Shown here: piece by piece, positions 41,958 to 50,482 of the stretch
How positions within the stretch are numbered: position 1 is the stretch's first letter
Layout: every line of letters starts with the position of its first letter
Assembly: GCF_042678485.1 (NCBI RefSeq)
Contig: NZ_JBHTKR010000007.1
Span: forward strand, 62,001-126,000
Source: Seohaeicola saemankumensis
GTDB taxonomy: Bacteria > Pseudomonadota > Alphaproteobacteria > Rhodobacterales > Rhodobacteraceae
DNA: 64,000 nt
Reading direction: 5' to 3'
Position numbers and translations under genes: made by a program
The notes under the pieces: generated by a model
What the model saw: the letters and a program-made list of their open reading frames with translations, nothing else
What the model was told of the DNA's origin: nothing
The model's database searches: none

Positions 41958-42107
41958 ATGAAAAACAAGCGCTGGATCAAGTCGGTCCTCGAAACCGCAA
42001 AAAGTGTCGAAATGGCCCAAACCTCTTTGCCGTGGCAACGCGGCAAACTGCGCGCAGCAATGATCGTGAAGCGGCGCGCCGCGCCGGCATTGGTCCGCCA
42101 CGCCTGA
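41958..42107 (+). CDS. 49-residue basic protein of unknown function
   Basis: MKNKRWIKSVLETAKSVEMA then QTSLPWQRGKLRAAMIVKRR: a short basic protein with an amphipathic start. Three signs favour a real gene: GGAGACAAGACAG before the ATG, low-GC promoter-like DNA upstream, and a strong intrinsic terminator 21 bp after the stop. It lies 320 bp before the Hint protein gene. It might be membrane- or nucleic acid-binding; no function is known to me. Confidence 0.6.
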   Translation: MKNKRWIKSVLETAKSVEMAQTSLPWQRGKLRAAMIVKRRAAPALVRHA

Positions 42108-42127
42108 ACGTTCCTCCTGTGCAAGAC

Positions 42128-42159
42128 AAAGGCCGCCCACCTCCCGGGGCGGCCTTTTT
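42128..42159 (+). terminator. intrinsic terminator after the 49-residue protein
   Basis: AAAGGCCGCC...GGCGGCCTTTTT: 7-10 bp GC stem followed by five T. Confidence 0.85.
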
Positions 42160-42429
42160 CATGTGCGGCCAGAGTGCGGCAGGACCGGGCACAGGGAATC
42201 GGGCGTAGCGCGCAAAGCTGACACAAGTCGAATCAAAATGTGGCGGTTTTGTCCCGACAGCCGAAACAAAAACCTGCACAAACCGGGATTGACGCCTTGC
42301 TGCCCTCGATTGTCCTGAATTTTTGACAAAAGTGGCGGAATTCGGTCCTTTCAAATCACTGAAAAAGACATGAAACCAAAGTCCTTTCGGTGTTGTCGGT
42401 GGGGGCCGACACGACTGCGACGCCAAATA

Positions 42430-43395
42430 ATGGTGAAGCGCATGGCATTGCACGCCCCCTCGGCCAGGTATCTGGCAACGCACAAGACATCTTCCGGCAT
42501 CACGCTTGCCCAAGGGGCGATGCCGTCCTGTTCAGCCGCAGCCTCTGTCCTGCAGGAGGCGCGCGACACGCCGGCGGCAAAGCCACCCTGCGAGTCGGCA
42601 CGCACATCCGCATTCCACAGCCACGTGCCCGCGATGTCCAAGGCCCGTCCCGCGCCGCAACCGCTGCGCGCGGCACCGACGACTGGCGCGATGCCTGCCA
42701 TGCGCCGCTACGAGGTGAGCGCCCTGGGAAAGAACGGCGACATCGTTCAAAGCGGCCATGTCGCCCCGGCCACGCCCCTGTTCGAATCGGCCTTTTCCGC
42801 ATTTGCCCGCGGCACACTGCTGACCACGACCGAAGGTCTGTGCGCGATCGAGGATCTTCTGCCCGGCATGCAGATCGAAACAGCCGAGTTCGGAGCAAGG
42901 CCCGTCCTGTGGATCGGGTCGATGACGATCCTTCCCGACGCGACCACGGAGGATCCTGACCAGACACGCGTGACCCGCATCATGGCGGATACTTTCGGCA
43001 TGGGACGCCCCATGGCGGATGTGCTTGCAGGGCCCGGTGCGCGCATGCTGCACAGACCTGCCGCCTTGCGCGAGTTGCAGGGCAAGGGCGCCCGGTCAGG
43101 CCAGGTCTTTACGCCGGTGGCGGATTTCGAGGATGGCATGAACGCGATCCGCATCACGCCGCCGCGCCCAGTGACCGTGTATCACCTGTGCCTGGACCGT
43201 CACGCGTCGATCAAGGTGTCTGGCCTGGACATGGAAAGCTTCCATCCGGGCCTGGGGCTGGAACAGCGGATCGGGCCCAACACGCTATCGGTGTTCCTGT
43301 CGCTGTTCCCGCATATCCGCAGCCTGGACGACTTCGGGCCGCTGGCCTATCCGCGCGCCTCGCTGGCGACGCTGGAAAGCCTGACGGCGGCATAA
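42430..43395 (+). CDS. Hint-domain protein
   Basis: 321-residue protein. The first 90 residues are low-complexity and Ala/Pro-rich; then a Hint (hedgehog/intein, Hint_2) domain from about 105: PLFESAFSAFARGTLLTTTEG, IEDLLPGMQIETAEFGARPV, VYHLCLDRHASIKVSGLDME, ESFHPG. The same domain ends the RTX protein 4.4 kb upstream. The usual Cys at the domain start is replaced here (ARGTLL), so self-splicing is doubtful. Start uncertain: ATGs at 42370, 42430 and 42442 all have weak ribosome-binding sites. Confidence 0.8.
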   Translation: MVKRMALHAPSARYLATHKTSSGITLAQGAMPSCSAAASVLQEARDTPAAKPPCESARTSAFHSHVPAMSKARPAPQPLRAAPTTGAMPAMRRYEVSALGKNGDIVQSGHVAPATPLFESAFSAFARGTLLTTTEGLCAIEDLLPGMQIETAEFGARPVLWIGSMTILPDATTEDPDQTRVTRIMADTFGMGRPMADVLAGPGARMLHRPAALRELQGKGARSGQVFTPVADFEDGMNAIRITPPRPVTVYHLCLDRHASIKVSGLDMESFHPGLGLEQRIGPNTLSVFLSLFPHIRSLDDFGPLAYPRASLATLESLTAA

Positions 43396-43407
43396 GGCAA
43401 AAGGGCA

Positions 43408-43429
43408 AGGGCGCCATGAATGGCGCCCT
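43408..43429. terminator. bidirectional hairpin between Hint and lrp genes
   Basis: AGGGCGCC-ATGAAT-GGCGCCCT perfect 8 bp stem between convergent genes; TTTT follows on the minus strand after a few bases. Confidence 0.6.
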
Positions 43430-43449
43430 GTCTCATCGTCATCGCGATA

Positions 43450-43950
43450 TCAGGCAGAACGGCTCAAACGGGCTTCCAGCACGTCGAAGGGCACACCGGG
43501 TTCGTCCTTGGCGCAGCGGATCACAAGACTGGTCTTGACGCTGGCCACGTTGTCGGCGGCGGTCAGTTGCTCTGTCAGGAAGGACTGGAATGTGCTCAGG
43601 TCCGGGGCGACGCATTTCAGGATGAAATCCACTTCGCCGTTCAGCATGTGGCATTCCCGGACCAGGGGCCAGGCGCGACAGCGCGCCTCGAAGGCGGACA
43701 GATCCGCCTCGGCCTGGCTTTGCAGGCCGACCATGGCGAAGACCTGCACCTCGAAGCCCAGTTCGCGCGGATCGACCTTGGCGTGATAGCCACGGATATA
43801 TCCTGCCTCTTCCAATGTGCGGACGCGACGCAGGCAGGGCGGTGCCGAAATGCCGACGCGCTTTGCCAGTTCGACATTGGTCATGCGACCATCTGCCTGC
43901 AATTCCGCGAGGATTTTCCGATCAATCGGGTCAAGCCGCGTTCCGGCCAT
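43450..43950 (-). CDS. Lrp/AsnC-family transcription regulator
   Basis: 166-residue regulator: N-terminal helix-turn-helix (LDPIDRKILAELQADGRMTN, LAKRVGISAPPCLRRVRTLE) and C-terminal RAM ligand-binding domain (HMLNGEVDFILKCVAPDL). Members sense amino acids and control metabolism. It is divergent from trxB with 195 bp between, a common Rhodobacterales pairing, so trxB may be a target. The ligand cannot be inferred. Confidence 0.9.
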   Translation of the reverse strand: MAGTRLDPIDRKILAELQADGRMTNVELAKRVGISAPPCLRRVRTLEEAGYIRGYHAKVDPRELGFEVQVFAMVGLQSQAEADLSAFEARCRAWPLVRECHMLNGEVDFILKCVAPDLSTFQSFLTEQLTAADNVASVKTSLVIRCAKDEPGVPFDVLEARLSRSA

Positions 43951-44145
43951 GTTTCTGCTCTCCTTGAGGACGGTTTCTTATAGCATCGCCAGTGGCGCGC
44001 GCAATATTCTTTCGCCAATACGCAAGATCGTTTCAACTATGCCCGGCCTGGCAGATCATCCCGATACCAGCTTGGGGCTTTTCGCCCTCGTGTAGCGGGT
44101 CTATATGCTGTGCCAACACATGTTTCAAAGACAAAGGTGGCACCC

Positions 44146-45090
44146 ATGGCCGACACGCGACACACGAAGGTTCTCATCATCGGATCGGGGCCTGCAGGTT
44201 ATACCGCCGGCGTTTATGCCAGCCGCGCCATGTTGCAGCCGATCCTGGTTCAGGGAATCGAACCCGGTGGCCAGCTGACCACCACGACCGAGGTCGAGAA
44301 CTGGCCCGGCGATACCGAAGTGCAAGGCCCCGACCTGATGGTGCGGATGCAGGATCATGCAAAGGCGATGGGCTGCGAAATCATCGGCGACATCATCGTG
44401 TCGCTGGATACAAGCGTGCGGCCCTTCGTGGCCACGGGCGACAGCGGCACGACCTACACGGCCGATGCGGTGATTCTGGCGACGGGCGCGCGCGCGAAAT
44501 GGTTGGGCCTGCCGTCGGAAGATGCCTACAAGGGTTTCGGTGTGTCCGCCTGCGCGACCTGCGACGGGTTCTTCTACCGCGGTCAGGAAATCGTGGTGAT
44601 CGGCGGCGGCAATACCGCGGTCGAGGAGGCGCTTTTCCTGACCAACTTCGCCTCGAAAGTCACGCTGATCCATCGGCGCGACAGTTTGCGGGCCGAGAAG
44701 ATCCTGCAGGAGCGGCTGTTCAAGAACCCCAAGATCGAAACCCTGTGGTTTCATCAGCTGGAAGACGTCCTTGGCGAGGACAATCCCAAAGGCGTCACCG
44801 GCGTGCGGGTCAAGCATGTCGAAACCGGCGCCATCACCGAAATCCCCTGCAAGGGCGTGTTCGTGGCCATCGGCCATGCGCCTGCCAATGAACTGGTCAA
44901 GGATGTGCTGGAACTGCACAATGGCGGTTACGTCACCGTCAAGCCCGGCAGCACGGAAACATCGATTCCCGGGATCTTCGCTGCGGGCGACCTGACGGAC
45001 CACAAATACCGCCAGGCCGTGACATCGGCGGGCATGGGCTGCATGGCGGCGCTGGACGCTGAACGCTTCCTGGCCGAACATCAGGAATAA
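44146..45090 (+). CDS. trxB: thioredoxin reductase
   Basis: 314-residue flavoprotein that passes electrons from NADPH to thioredoxin. FAD motif LIIGSGPAGYTAGVYASRA, redox-active CATC (about Cys 136 and 139) in SACATCDGFF, NADPH motif VIGGGNTAVEEAL and the FAD C-terminal motif GIFAAGDLTDHKYRQAVTSA. AAAGGTGGCACCC precedes the ATG at 44146; a start 12 codons upstream is less likely. Divergent Lrp gene upstream. Confidence 0.95.
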   Translation: MADTRHTKVLIIGSGPAGYTAGVYASRAMLQPILVQGIEPGGQLTTTTEVENWPGDTEVQGPDLMVRMQDHAKAMGCEIIGDIIVSLDTSVRPFVATGDSGTTYTADAVILATGARAKWLGLPSEDAYKGFGVSACATCDGFFYRGQEIVVIGGGNTAVEEALFLTNFASKVTLIHRRDSLRAEKILQERLFKNPKIETLWFHQLEDVLGEDNPKGVTGVRVKHVETGAITEIPCKGVFVAIGHAPANELVKDVLELHNGGYVTVKPGSTETSIPGIFAAGDLTDHKYRQAVTSAGMGCMAALDAERFLAEHQE

Positions 45091-45120
45091 TCGTCCAGAG
45101 ATCAGCAAAAAGGACTCACT

Positions 45121-45168
45121 TTCGTCCGAAATCATAGTTTGGGACGAAGTTCGCTTGAATTTCGTCCC
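45121..45168. promoter_or_regulatory. three TTCGTCC motifs upstream of the sulfate activation gene
   Basis: TTCGTCC at 45121-45127, its inverse GGACGAA at 45142-45148 and TTCGTCC at 45161-45167, spaced about 20 bp, two helical turns. The last two form GGGACGAA-N12-TTCGTCCC. Possible operator for the gene starting at 45269, or the end of the trxB transcript. Confidence 0.5.
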
Positions 45169-45268
45169 TTTCAGGCGCTAGACGGCGCTCGATCCCGCGC
45201 GGGTTTTGCGCGGGCACCCCGCTTGTCGTTGACCTTGTTCCCGTCTTGTCCGCATTGAAAGTCCTGTC

Positions 45269-46975
45269 ATGTATATCCCCAACCTGGCCCCGATCCCCGA
45301 ACTTTACGTCTCGTATGAGAGCGCGCAGAAACTCAAGATCGAGGCGGGTCAACTGATAAGCTGGGATCTGACGCCGCGCCAGGTCTGTGACCTGGAACTG
45401 CTGATGAACGGCGGTTTCAACCCGCTGAAGGGGTTCCTGACCCAGGAGGATTACGACAGCGTCGTGGACCGGATGCGCCTGGCCGATGGCACGCTGTGGC
45501 CGATGCCGATCACACTGGATGTGCCCGAAGGCTTTGCCGAGAAGCTGGAGATCGGGCAGGATATCGCCCTGCGCGATCAGGAAGGCGTGATCCTTGCCAC
45601 GATGACCGTGACGGACCGCTGGACACCCAACAAGGCGCTCGAGGCGGAAAAGGTCTTTGGCGCGGACGATTCCGCCCATCCGGCCGTGAACTATCTGCAC
45701 AACACCGCCGGAGCGGTCTATCTGGGCGGGCCGGTCACCGGCATCCAGCAACCCGTGCATTATGATTTCAAGGCGCGCCGCGACACGCCCAACGAATTGC
45801 GCGCGCTCTTTCGCAAGCTGGGCTGGCGCAAGGTCGTGGCCTTCCAGACCCGTAACCCGCTGCATCGGGCGCACCAGGAACTGACCTTCCGCGCCGCGCG
45901 CGAGGCGCAGGCCAACCTGCTGATCCATCCGGTCGTGGGCATGACCAAGCCGGGCGATGTCGACCACTTCACCCGCGTCCGCTGCTATGAGGCGGTTCTG
46001 GATCAGTACCCTTCCGCCACCACGACGATGAGCCTGTTGAACCTCGCGATGCGGATGGCCGGCCCGCGCGAGGCCGTCTGGCACGGGTTGATCCGCAAGA
46101 ACCACGGCTGCACCCATTTCATCGTGGGCCGCGACCACGCCGGCCCCGGCAAGAACAGCGCGGGCCAGGATTTCTATGGTCCCTATGACGCGCAGACCCT
46201 GTTCAAGGAACACGAGGCCGAGATCGGGCTGGAGATGGTCGATTTCAAGCACATGGTCTATGTGCAGGAAAAGGCACAGTATTTCCCGGCCGATGAAGTG
46301 CCCGAAGGCTCGACCGTGCTGGATATTTCCGGCACCGAATTGCGCCGCCGCCTGGCCGAAGGGCTGGAAATCCCTGAATGGTTCTCGTTCCCGCAGGTGG
46401 TGACCGAACTGCGCCGGACCCGCCCGCCCCGGTCCCGGCAGGGCTTTACCGTGTTCTTCACCGGCTTTTCCGGGTCGGGCAAATCGACCATCGCCAACGC
46501 GCTGATGATCAAGCTGATGGAGATGGGCGGCCGCCCCGTCACCCTGCTGGACGGCGATGTCGTGCGCAAGAACCTCAGCTCGGAGCTGGGTTTCAGCAAG
46601 GAACACCGCGATCTGAACATCCGCCGGATCGGCTATGTCGCGTCCGAGATCACCAAGAACGGCGGGATCGCCATCTGTGCGCCGATCGCGCCCTATGCCA
46701 CCACCCGCCGCGCCGTGCGTGAAGATATCGAGCAGTTCGGCGCCTTTCTTGAGGTCCATGTCGCAACCAGCCTGGAGGAATGCGAACGCCGCGACCGCAA
46801 GGGTCTCTACAAGTTGGCGCGCGAAGGGAAGATCAAGGAATTCACCGGGATTTCCGATCCCTACGATATTCCCGAGACCCCCGAGCTGCGTCTGGACACC
46901 GAAAACGTGGACGTGGACAACTGCGCCCATCAGGTGATCCTGAAGCTGGAAAGCATGGGGCTTATCGCGGTCTGA
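45269..46975 (+). CDS. sat/cysC: bifunctional ATP sulfurylase / adenylylsulfate kinase
   Basis: 568-residue fusion that converts sulfate to APS and then PAPS for assimilation. Residues about 1-385 are a Sat-type ATP sulfurylase with the catalytic QTRNPLHRAH (about 193-202) and GRDHAGPG; residues about 392-568 are APS kinase with P-loop GFSGSGKST (about 398-406), DGDVVRKNL and KGLYKLAREGKIKEFTGI. In fungi the kinase half can be a regulatory remnant; here its motifs are complete. An operator-like set of repeats lies upstream and a terminator after. Confidence 0.94.
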   Translation: MYIPNLAPIPELYVSYESAQKLKIEAGQLISWDLTPRQVCDLELLMNGGFNPLKGFLTQEDYDSVVDRMRLADGTLWPMPITLDVPEGFAEKLEIGQDIALRDQEGVILATMTVTDRWTPNKALEAEKVFGADDSAHPAVNYLHNTAGAVYLGGPVTGIQQPVHYDFKARRDTPNELRALFRKLGWRKVVAFQTRNPLHRAHQELTFRAAREAQANLLIHPVVGMTKPGDVDHFTRVRCYEAVLDQYPSATTTMSLLNLAMRMAGPREAVWHGLIRKNHGCTHFIVGRDHAGPGKNSAGQDFYGPYDAQTLFKEHEAEIGLEMVDFKHMVYVQEKAQYFPADEVPEGSTVLDISGTELRRRLAEGLEIPEWFSFPQVVTELRRTRPPRSRQGFTVFFTGFSGSGKSTIANALMIKLMEMGGRPVTLLDGDVVRKNLSSELGFSKEHRDLNIRRIGYVASEITKNGGIAICAPIAPYATTRRAVREDIEQFGAFLEVHVATSLEECERRDRKGLYKLAREGKIKEFTGISDPYDIPETPELRLDTENVDVDNCAHQVILKLESMGLIAV

Positions 46976-46997
46976 TCCGCGCCCCGTCCTGAAACGC

Positions 46998-47030
46998 AAA
47001 AGGCCGCATCCCCAGGGACGCGGCCTTTTT
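46998..47030. terminator. bidirectional terminator after sat/cysC
   Basis: AAAAGGCCGC-TCCC/GGGA-GCGGCCTTTTT, strong GC stem with U-runs in both directions, between convergent genes. Confidence 0.85.
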
Positions 47031-47055
47031 CAATGTGCCGGACATGTCAGCCGCG

Positions 47056-47283
47056 TCAATGGACGGTGACAGGGTCCATCTGGTTCTGGCGCGCCAGCAC
47101 GAAGGCCAGGCGGCGGTCCTTGACCAGGGCCAGCTGATTACCGGTCGCGTCATGCACGGCATAAAGCGTGTCCACACCCATTGCCTGCTGGCGAATTTCC
47201 TCGGGCAGGTCCGCCACTTTCACGGGGCGCACATAAACGATGGGGTTCTCGCCCTCATCACCGAAATCGAATTTCACATCCAT
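47056..47283 (-). CDS. DUF1150 small protein
   Basis: 75-residue acidic protein (NPIVYVRPVKVADLPEEIRQ, LYAVHDATGNQLALVKDRRL) of the DUF1150 family, found almost only downstream of small heat shock proteins in alphaproteobacteria, as here (3 bp after Hsp20). Function unknown; it presumably helps or modulates the chaperone. Confidence 0.88.
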   Translation of the reverse strand: MDVKFDFGDEGENPIVYVRPVKVADLPEEIRQQAMGVDTLYAVHDATGNQLALVKDRRLAFVLARQNQMDPVTVH

Positions 47284-47286
47284 GGC

Positions 47287-47700
47287 TTATCCTTTCCTGA
47301 TCCTGATGGTCTGAACAACCGTCTCGGGTTCGGCGCGGGTCAGGTCCACATGCAGCAGACCGTTTTCCATGATCGCCTCGCCCACCTCGACACCGTCGGC
47401 CAGCACGAAGCTGCGCTGGAATTGCCGCGCGGCAATGCCCCGATGCAGATAGACGCGCCCCTCACCGTCGTCGCGCTGGCGGCCGCGGATCACCAGCTGG
47501 CGATCCTCGACCGTGATCGCCAGGTCGGATTCGGCGAAACCCGCCACAGCAAGGGTGATCCGATAGGAATTGTTCGAGGTCTGTTCGATATTGAAAGGCG
47601 GATAGCCTTCATTGCCGGATTTCGCGTTCCGCTCCAGCAACCGTTCCAGCTGGTCGAAACCCAGCAGATAGGGGTGCGACCCCAACGTCAGTTTCGTCAT
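47287..47700 (-). CDS. Hsp20/alpha-crystallin small heat shock protein
   Basis: 137-residue chaperone with an alpha-crystallin domain (YPPFNIEQTSNNSYRITLAV, RVYLHRGIAARQFQRSFVL, ENGLLHVDLTR) and a C-terminal IRIRKG tail. IbpA-like, holds unfolding proteins in oligomers. AAGGACGTGTCG precedes the ATG at 47700. Operon with DUF1150; a heat-inducible promoter is expected but no clear sigma-32 site was identified. Confidence 0.92.
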   Translation of the reverse strand: MTKLTLGSHPYLLGFDQLERLLERNAKSGNEGYPPFNIEQTSNNSYRITLAVAGFAESDLAITVEDRQLVIRGRQRDDGEGRVYLHRGIAARQFQRSFVLADGVEVGEAIMENGLLHVDLTRAEPETVVQTIRIRKG

Positions 47701-47924
47701 CGACACGTCCTTGTCAAAAGCGACCGTCCAGGCACGGGCCCCTTTTCGGCAACCCGTCTGTCAGAAATATGGGGCGCGGGCCCGCGCTGCACAAGTCCCC
47801 AGATGACTCCCGAAACAAGACATGGCCCGCAGCACCGAGACGCTTTGCGATTTGCCGGTTTTTCAGTATGTTGAACGCCCGTGCCGGACACGGGGGGGAA
47901 TCACCTGCCTGGGAAATTCACGCC

Positions 47925-48149
47925 ATGAACGCCATCAGCGATATGTCGATGAAGACGGACGATGTGCTGCGAGTGGAGCTGGAGGTTTTCCGCCGCGAGC
48001 ATCGCGATCTGGATGATGCCATCGCCGCCCTTGTGGAAAAGGGAACAGGCGATCAGCTGACCATACAGCGGCTCAAGAAGAAGAAACTGCGCCTCAAGGA
48101 CATGATTGCCCGGATCGAGGACCGCCTGACCCCCGATATCATCGCCTGA
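47925..48149 (+). CDS. DUF465 (YdcH-like) small protein
   Basis: 74-residue charged helical protein (VELEVFRREHRDLDDAIAAL, TIQRLKKKKLRLKDMIARIE), the DUF465/YdcH family of short coiled-coil proteins. Function unknown. The start at 47925 has GGGAAATTCACGCC before it; starts a few codons later are possible. Lies 69 bp before purE and may be co-transcribed. Confidence 0.8.
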   Translation: MNAISDMSMKTDDVLRVELEVFRREHRDLDDAIAALVEKGTGDQLTIQRLKKKKLRLKDMIARIEDRLTPDIIA

Positions 48150-48218
48150 TCCCGTGCCATTGCACAGGCCCGCGCCTTGGCTATAGTGCGCGCTCAATCT
48201 GACAGGGGGTGCGCGCGC

Positions 48219-48707
48219 ATGGCCGATATCAAGGTAGGGATCATCATGGGCAGCCAGTCGGACTGGCCCACCATGAAGGAAGCAGCCGACATGCTGGATG
48301 CGCTTGGCGTGCCCTATGAGGCGCGGATCGTGTCGGCGCATCGCACGCCCGACCGGCTGTGGGATTACGGCAAGACCGCCGTGGATCGCGGCTTGCAGGT
48401 GATCATCGCGGGCGCGGGCGGGGCGGCGCATCTGCCGGGCATGATGGCGTCGAAGACCCGCGTGCCGGTGATCGGCGTGCCGGTGCAGACCAAGGCGCTG
48501 TCTGGCGTGGACAGTCTTTATTCGATCCTGCAGATGCCGCGCGGCTATCCGGTCGCGACCATGGCGATCGGTGCGGCGGGTGCGGCCAATGCCGGGCTGA
48601 TGGCGGCGGGCATCCTTGCCCTGCAAGATGCGGCGCTGGCCGCACGTCTGGATGCCTGGCGCGCGGATCTGTCCGCGTCGATCCCCGAGGTGCCGGTGGA
48701 TGAGTGA
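48219..48707 (+). CDS. purE: N5-carboxyaminoimidazole ribonucleotide mutase
   Basis: 162-residue class I PurE that converts N5-CAIR to CAIR in purine synthesis. Signatures: VGIIMGSQSDWPTMKEAADM, RIVSAHRTPDRLWDY, IIAGAGGAAHLPGM and GVPVQTKALSGVDSLYSI. Full length. AGGGGG precedes the ATG at 48219. Overlaps purK by 8 bp, as usual. Confidence 0.95.
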   Translation: MADIKVGIIMGSQSDWPTMKEAADMLDALGVPYEARIVSAHRTPDRLWDYGKTAVDRGLQVIIAGAGGAAHLPGMMASKTRVPVIGVPVQTKALSGVDSLYSILQMPRGYPVATMAIGAAGAANAGLMAAGILALQDAALAARLDAWRADLSASIPEVPVDE

Positions 48708-49776
48708 CATGCTGAAAACAGGCGCCACGATCGGCATTCTGGGTGGCGGTCAACTGGGCCGGATGCTGTCGGTCGCAGCCAGCAGGCTGGGCTTTCGCAC
48801 CCATATCTTCGAGCCGGGCGCGCATCCGCCAGCCGCTGACGTGGCGCATCAGGTGACAACCGCCCCCTATGAGGATGCGGCCGCACTGGGCGCTTTCGCG
48901 GCCGCCGTCGATGTGATCACCTATGAGTTCGAGAATATTCCCACCACCGCGCTGGACCTGCTGGAACCGCTGCGTCCGATCCGTCCGGGCCGCGAGGCAT
49001 TGCGGATCAGCCAGGACCGGATCACCGAGAAGGATTTCCTGACCGGGCTGGGGCTGAAGACCGCCCCCTATGCCGCGGTGGACGATGCCGCGTCGCTGGA
49101 GGCCGCGATTGCAGCCGTTGGCGTGCCCGCGATCCTGAAGACACGGCGCTTCGGCTATGACGGCAAGGGGCAATCGCGGCTGATGGCGGCGACGGATGCG
49201 CCCCGCGCGCTGGCCGACATGGCGGGCAGCCCTGCGATCCTGGAAGGGTTCGTGGATTTCCAGTACGAAGTTTCGGTGATCGGCGCGCGGAATACGCGTG
49301 GCGATGTCGCCTGCTACGATCCCGGCGAGAACGTGCATCGCGACGGTATCCTGCACAGGACCACGGTACCATCGCGCCTGTCGGCCGCGCTGCGGATGGA
49401 TGCGGTGCTGCTGACTGCCAGGATCCTGAACGCGCTGGATTATGTGGGCGTCATGGGGGTTGAACTCTTCGTTACACCCCAAGGGCTGATCGTGAACGAA
49501 ATCGCGCCGCGTGTGCACAATTCCGGTCACTGGACGCAGAACGGTTGCACCATCGACCAGTTCGAACAGCATATCCGCGCCGTTGCGGGCTGGCCGCTTG
49601 GCGACGGGTCGCGCCATGCCGATGTGGTGATGGAAAACCTGATCGGGGCCGACATGGACCGTGTGCCTGATCTGGCCCGGGAACCGGCAACCGCCCTGCA
49701 CCTTTACGGCAAGGCAGAGGTCAAGGCCGGCCGCAAGATGGGCCATATCAACCGGATCGTGACGCCCAAGGGCTGA
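48700..49776 (+). CDS. purK: N5-carboxyaminoimidazole ribonucleotide synthase
   Basis: 358-residue ATP-grasp enzyme that carboxylates AIR to N5-CAIR, the substrate of PurE. N-terminal GILGGGQLGRMLSVAASRLG, ATP-grasp KTRRFGYDGKGQ and VNEIAPRVHNSGHWT. The ATG at 48700 lies inside the end of purE; an ATG at 48709 is an alternative. Convergent with the oxygenase gene 12 bp downstream. Confidence 0.95.
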   Translation: MSDMLKTGATIGILGGGQLGRMLSVAASRLGFRTHIFEPGAHPPAADVAHQVTTAPYEDAAALGAFAAAVDVITYEFENIPTTALDLLEPLRPIRPGREALRISQDRITEKDFLTGLGLKTAPYAAVDDAASLEAAIAAVGVPAILKTRRFGYDGKGQSRLMAATDAPRALADMAGSPAILEGFVDFQYEVSVIGARNTRGDVACYDPGENVHRDGILHRTTVPSRLSAALRMDAVLLTARILNALDYVGVMGVELFVTPQGLIVNEIAPRVHNSGHWTQNGCTIDQFEQHIRAVAGWPLGDGSRHADVVMENLIGADMDRVPDLAREPATALHLYGKAEVKAGRKMGHINRIVTPKG

Positions 49777-49788
49777 GGGTCGCGGCCT

Positions 49789-50340
49789 TCAGCGGAAGGC
49801 CGGCCCATGCGCCCAGATCGTCAGGGACTGGCGCTGCCCCTTGGTGACGGGCGTGACGCGGTGCAGCAGGAAGCTGGGAAAGATCGTGGCATCGCCCTGC
49901 CCCAGGCTGGCCTCTTGCGCGTGGGCGCTTGGCATGACTTCCAGCCGCCCGCCCGCGTAACCATCGGGCGTTGACAGTTGCACCACCATCGTCAGCTTGC
50001 GTTGACGCGCCAGCGGGCCATCACCGATGTCGGAATGCCAGTCGAAATGGCCCTCGCGCTCGGCCCCGTAGCGGGCGACCTGGGCGCTTTCCGAGAAACT
50101 CTGCAAATCGAAGCCGAAGACATCGCGATTGGCCTCGCGCACCACGTCGATGATGCGGTCCATGACCCATTCGCTGCCGGGCACGTCATCCAGCCAGACC
50201 AGATCGGCGCGACGCAGGTTGTGATCCTGGTTCTGACCCACGAGCCGCGCATCACGCGCGGGTGCGGCATCGGCAAGCGCCACGATCCGCTCGCATTCCT
50301 CGGCGGAAAAGGCCGCCTGCCTCGCATGAACTGCGATCAT
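49789..50340 (-). CDS. 2-oxoglutarate/Fe(II)-dependent oxygenase
   Basis: 183-residue prolyl 4-hydroxylase-like enzyme. The iron ligands are in HFDWHSD (HxD) and the distal His in LLHRVTPVTKGQR, with the following Arg binding 2-oxoglutarate. Related to PiuC-type and P4H-like bacterial oxygenases; the substrate could be a protein residue. Stand-alone gene, convergent with purK and divergent from the protease-like gene. Confidence 0.85.
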   Translation of the reverse strand: MIAVHARQAAFSAEECERIVALADAAPARDARLVGQNQDHNLRRADLVWLDDVPGSEWVMDRIIDVVREANRDVFGFDLQSFSESAQVARYGAEREGHFDWHSDIGDGPLARQRKLTMVVQLSTPDGYAGGRLEVMPSAHAQEASLGQGDATIFPSFLLHRVTPVTKGQRQSLTIWAHGPAFR

Positions 50341-50482
50341 CCTGTTACCTTTGTGTGAAAGACGCGGTCTTGTGCCAAAACGCGCGGGCGGCTGCCTGTC
50401 TGAACGCGACGGGCAGGTCGTTTTTCACCTTGTCCGCCCGACAGGGATTTCATTTTCGCATGGGGCAGGCCATATCGCCTGC

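Noticed and set aside
45116..46999. 627-codon minus-strand frame opposite sat/cysC
   Set aside because: Antisense shadow; sat/cysC has full catalytic motifs on the plus strand.
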